Below are positions 4,998 through 5,947 of a stretch of DNA of 5,947 nucleotides, piece after piece; the stretch's first letter is position 1, and every line of letters begins with the position of its first letter. Source of the stretch: Patulibacter sp. (GTDB lineage: Bacteria > Actinomycetota > Thermoleophilia > Solirubrobacterales > Solirubrobacteraceae); assembly GCA_031119595.1 (NCBI GenBank), contig JAVHXX010000066.1:7138-13084 (forward strand). The letters are read 5' to 3'. Made by a program: the position numbers and the translations under genes. The notes under the pieces were generated by a model. It did no database searches. It was not told the DNA's origin and saw nothing but the letters and a program-made list of their open reading frames with translations.

Positions 4998-5947
4998 ATG
5001 TCGACTGCCCCGTCCACACCGCTCCACGGCCGCCCCGGCGGCCCCGCCACCACCGATGAGACCGCCGTACCCGTGCGCGAGAGCCGGGTCCGCCGGCTCG
5101 TGCTGCGCACGCCGCCGGAACTGGCGGTGCTGGTGGTCATCGCCGCGGTCCTGAACCTCTGGAACCTCGGCATCAACGGCAACGCCAACGAGTACTACTC
5201 GGCGGCGGTCAGGTCGATGACGCATTCGTGGTCGGCGTTCTTCTTCGGCACGTTCGACGGCGCCGGCCTCCAGACCGTCGACAAGCCGCCGCTCGCCCTC
5301 TGGATCCAGGCCCTGTCGGCCCGGATCTTCGGGTTCCACAGCTGGGCCTTCCTCGCGCCGCAGGCGCTCATGGGCATCGCGGCGACGGCCCTGACCTACG
5401 ACCTCGTGCGCCGCCGGTTCGGCCGCGCGGCCGGATTCATCGCCGGCCTGGCGCTGGCCACGACGCCGACGGCCGTCGCGGTGTTCCGCCACAACAACCC
5501 CGACGCCCTCCTCATGCTGTGCTCGACGCTCGCGCTGTGGGCGACGGTGCGGGCGCTCGAAACCCCGCACCGCACGCGATGGCTCGTGCTCGCCGGTGTG
5601 GCCGTCGGCCTCGGGTTCGAGACGAAGATGGCCACGGGGCTGCTCGTGGTCCCGGGCATCGTGGCCGCCTGGCTGTGGGTGCGTCCCGGCGGCCTGAAGC
5701 GCGCCGCCAAGCAGGTCGCGACGTTCTCGGCGACCGCCGCGGCGGTCGGACTCGCGTGGCCCATCGCGGTGTGGCTCATCCCGGCCGGCTCGCGGCCGTG
5801 GATCTCGGGCACGAACGACAACTCGATCTGGTCGCTGATCTTCGGCTACAACGGCCTCGGCCGCGTCCTCGGGCAGAGCGGCGGCCCGGGCGGCGCGACC
5901 GGCGGCGGCCGCGGCTTCGGCGGCGGTGGCGGCGGCGGGCCGTTCGG
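4998..5947 (+). CDS. GT39/ArnT-like membrane glycosyltransferase (YkcB type), 3' end outside window
   Basis: There are 316 complete codons before the window edge and no stop. After a ~38-residue cytoplasmic tail comes a first transmembrane helix (about 40-58), then the extracytoplasmic loop with the family-typical acidic site in NANEYYSAAVRSM (Glu65) and VDKPPL (Asp95). More hydrophobic helices lie near 116-136, 144-163, 169-187, 195-206, 212-228 and 241-261. NNPDAL (166-171), GFETKM (206-211) and IFGYNGLGR (281-289) match what I recall of the PMT_2/YkcB-like group. Such enzymes transfer a sugar from polyprenyl-phosphate to an acceptor outside the membrane. From residue 295 the sequence becomes very Gly-rich, a known trait of a large outer loop in this group. 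The ATG at 4998 is the first in frame; AAGGA at 4981-4985 is 12 nt upstream, a long spacing. Its upstream neighbour could supply the lipid-linked sugar, as with B. subtilis YkcC and YkcB. Confidence 0.93.
   Translation, partial: MSTAPSTPLHGRPGGPATTDETAVPVRESRVRRLVLRTPPELAVLVVIAAVLNLWNLGINGNANEYYSAAVRSMTHSWSAFFFGTFDGAGLQTVDKPPLALWIQALSARIFGFHSWAFLAPQALMGIAATALTYDLVRRRFGRAAGFIAGLALATTPTAVAVFRHNNPDALLMLCSTLALWATVRALETPHRTRWLVLAGVAVGLGFETKMATGLLVVPGIVAAWLWVRPGGLKRAAKQVATFSATAAAVGLAWPIAVWLIPAGSRPWISGTNDNSIWSLIFGYNGLGRVLGQSGGPGGATGGGRGFGGGGGGGPF

Noticed and set aside
3258..5570. A 770-codon open frame on the minus strand
   Set aside because: It is antisense to the well-supported GT2-GtrA and GT39 genes, its translation is Arg/Glu/Gly low-complexity sequence without domains, and it is the usual artefact of strongly biased high-GC codon use.

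Overview
The window is a high-GC bacterial segment with strong G/C preference at third codon positions, GTG as well as ATG starts, and short Shine-Dalgarno sites. This and the gene families present suggest an actinobacterium in the broad sense (Actinomycetota; a Thermoleophilia-type lineage is possible). That is an inference from composition and gene content, not a proven placement. I see no tRNA, rRNA, CRISPR array, insertion sequence or integrase.

Left part (1-2037): two divergent units start about 48 bp apart. On the minus strand a 182-residue ECF-like sigma factor (172-720) is followed after an 18 bp gap by the start of a small protein cut by the window edge (1-153). On the plus strand is a 422-residue subtilisin-family (S8) peptidase (769-2037). 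It has an intact Asp-His-Ser triad, no signal peptide and an N-terminal non-catalytic region of about 165 residues, so it probably acts in the cytoplasm.

Middle part (2038-3352): a minus-strand two-gene unit converges on the peptidase gene. The first gene encodes a 72-residue protein (3134-3352) with a good ribosome binding site. Its stop codon overlaps by 8 nt the start of a 348-residue radical SAM enzyme (2095-3141). This architecture, a tiny protein translationally coupled to a radical SAM enzyme, is what is expected of a ribosomally made, post-translationally modified peptide (RiPP) precursor and its maturase. I recognise no named RiPP class. The convergent ends are separated by a strong G/C-rich hairpin.

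Right part (3353-5947): a 262 bp divergent intergenic region with a perfect 6-bp-arm dyad leads into two plus-strand envelope glycosylation genes. The first is a GT2 glycosyltransferase fused to a GtrA-like membrane domain (3615-4889). After a 108 bp gap with a 20-bp-stem hairpin comes a multi-pass GT39/ArnT-like glycosyltransferase of the YkcB type, running off the window (4998-5947). The likely division of labour is that the first makes and/or moves a lipid-linked sugar and the second transfers it outside the membrane.

The least explained material is the peptide and radical SAM pair and the neighbouring sigma factor / cytoplasmic S8 peptidase set. Whether these form one functional island (for example with the peptidase as a maturation or effector protease) cannot be decided here, because they lie in three separate transcription units.
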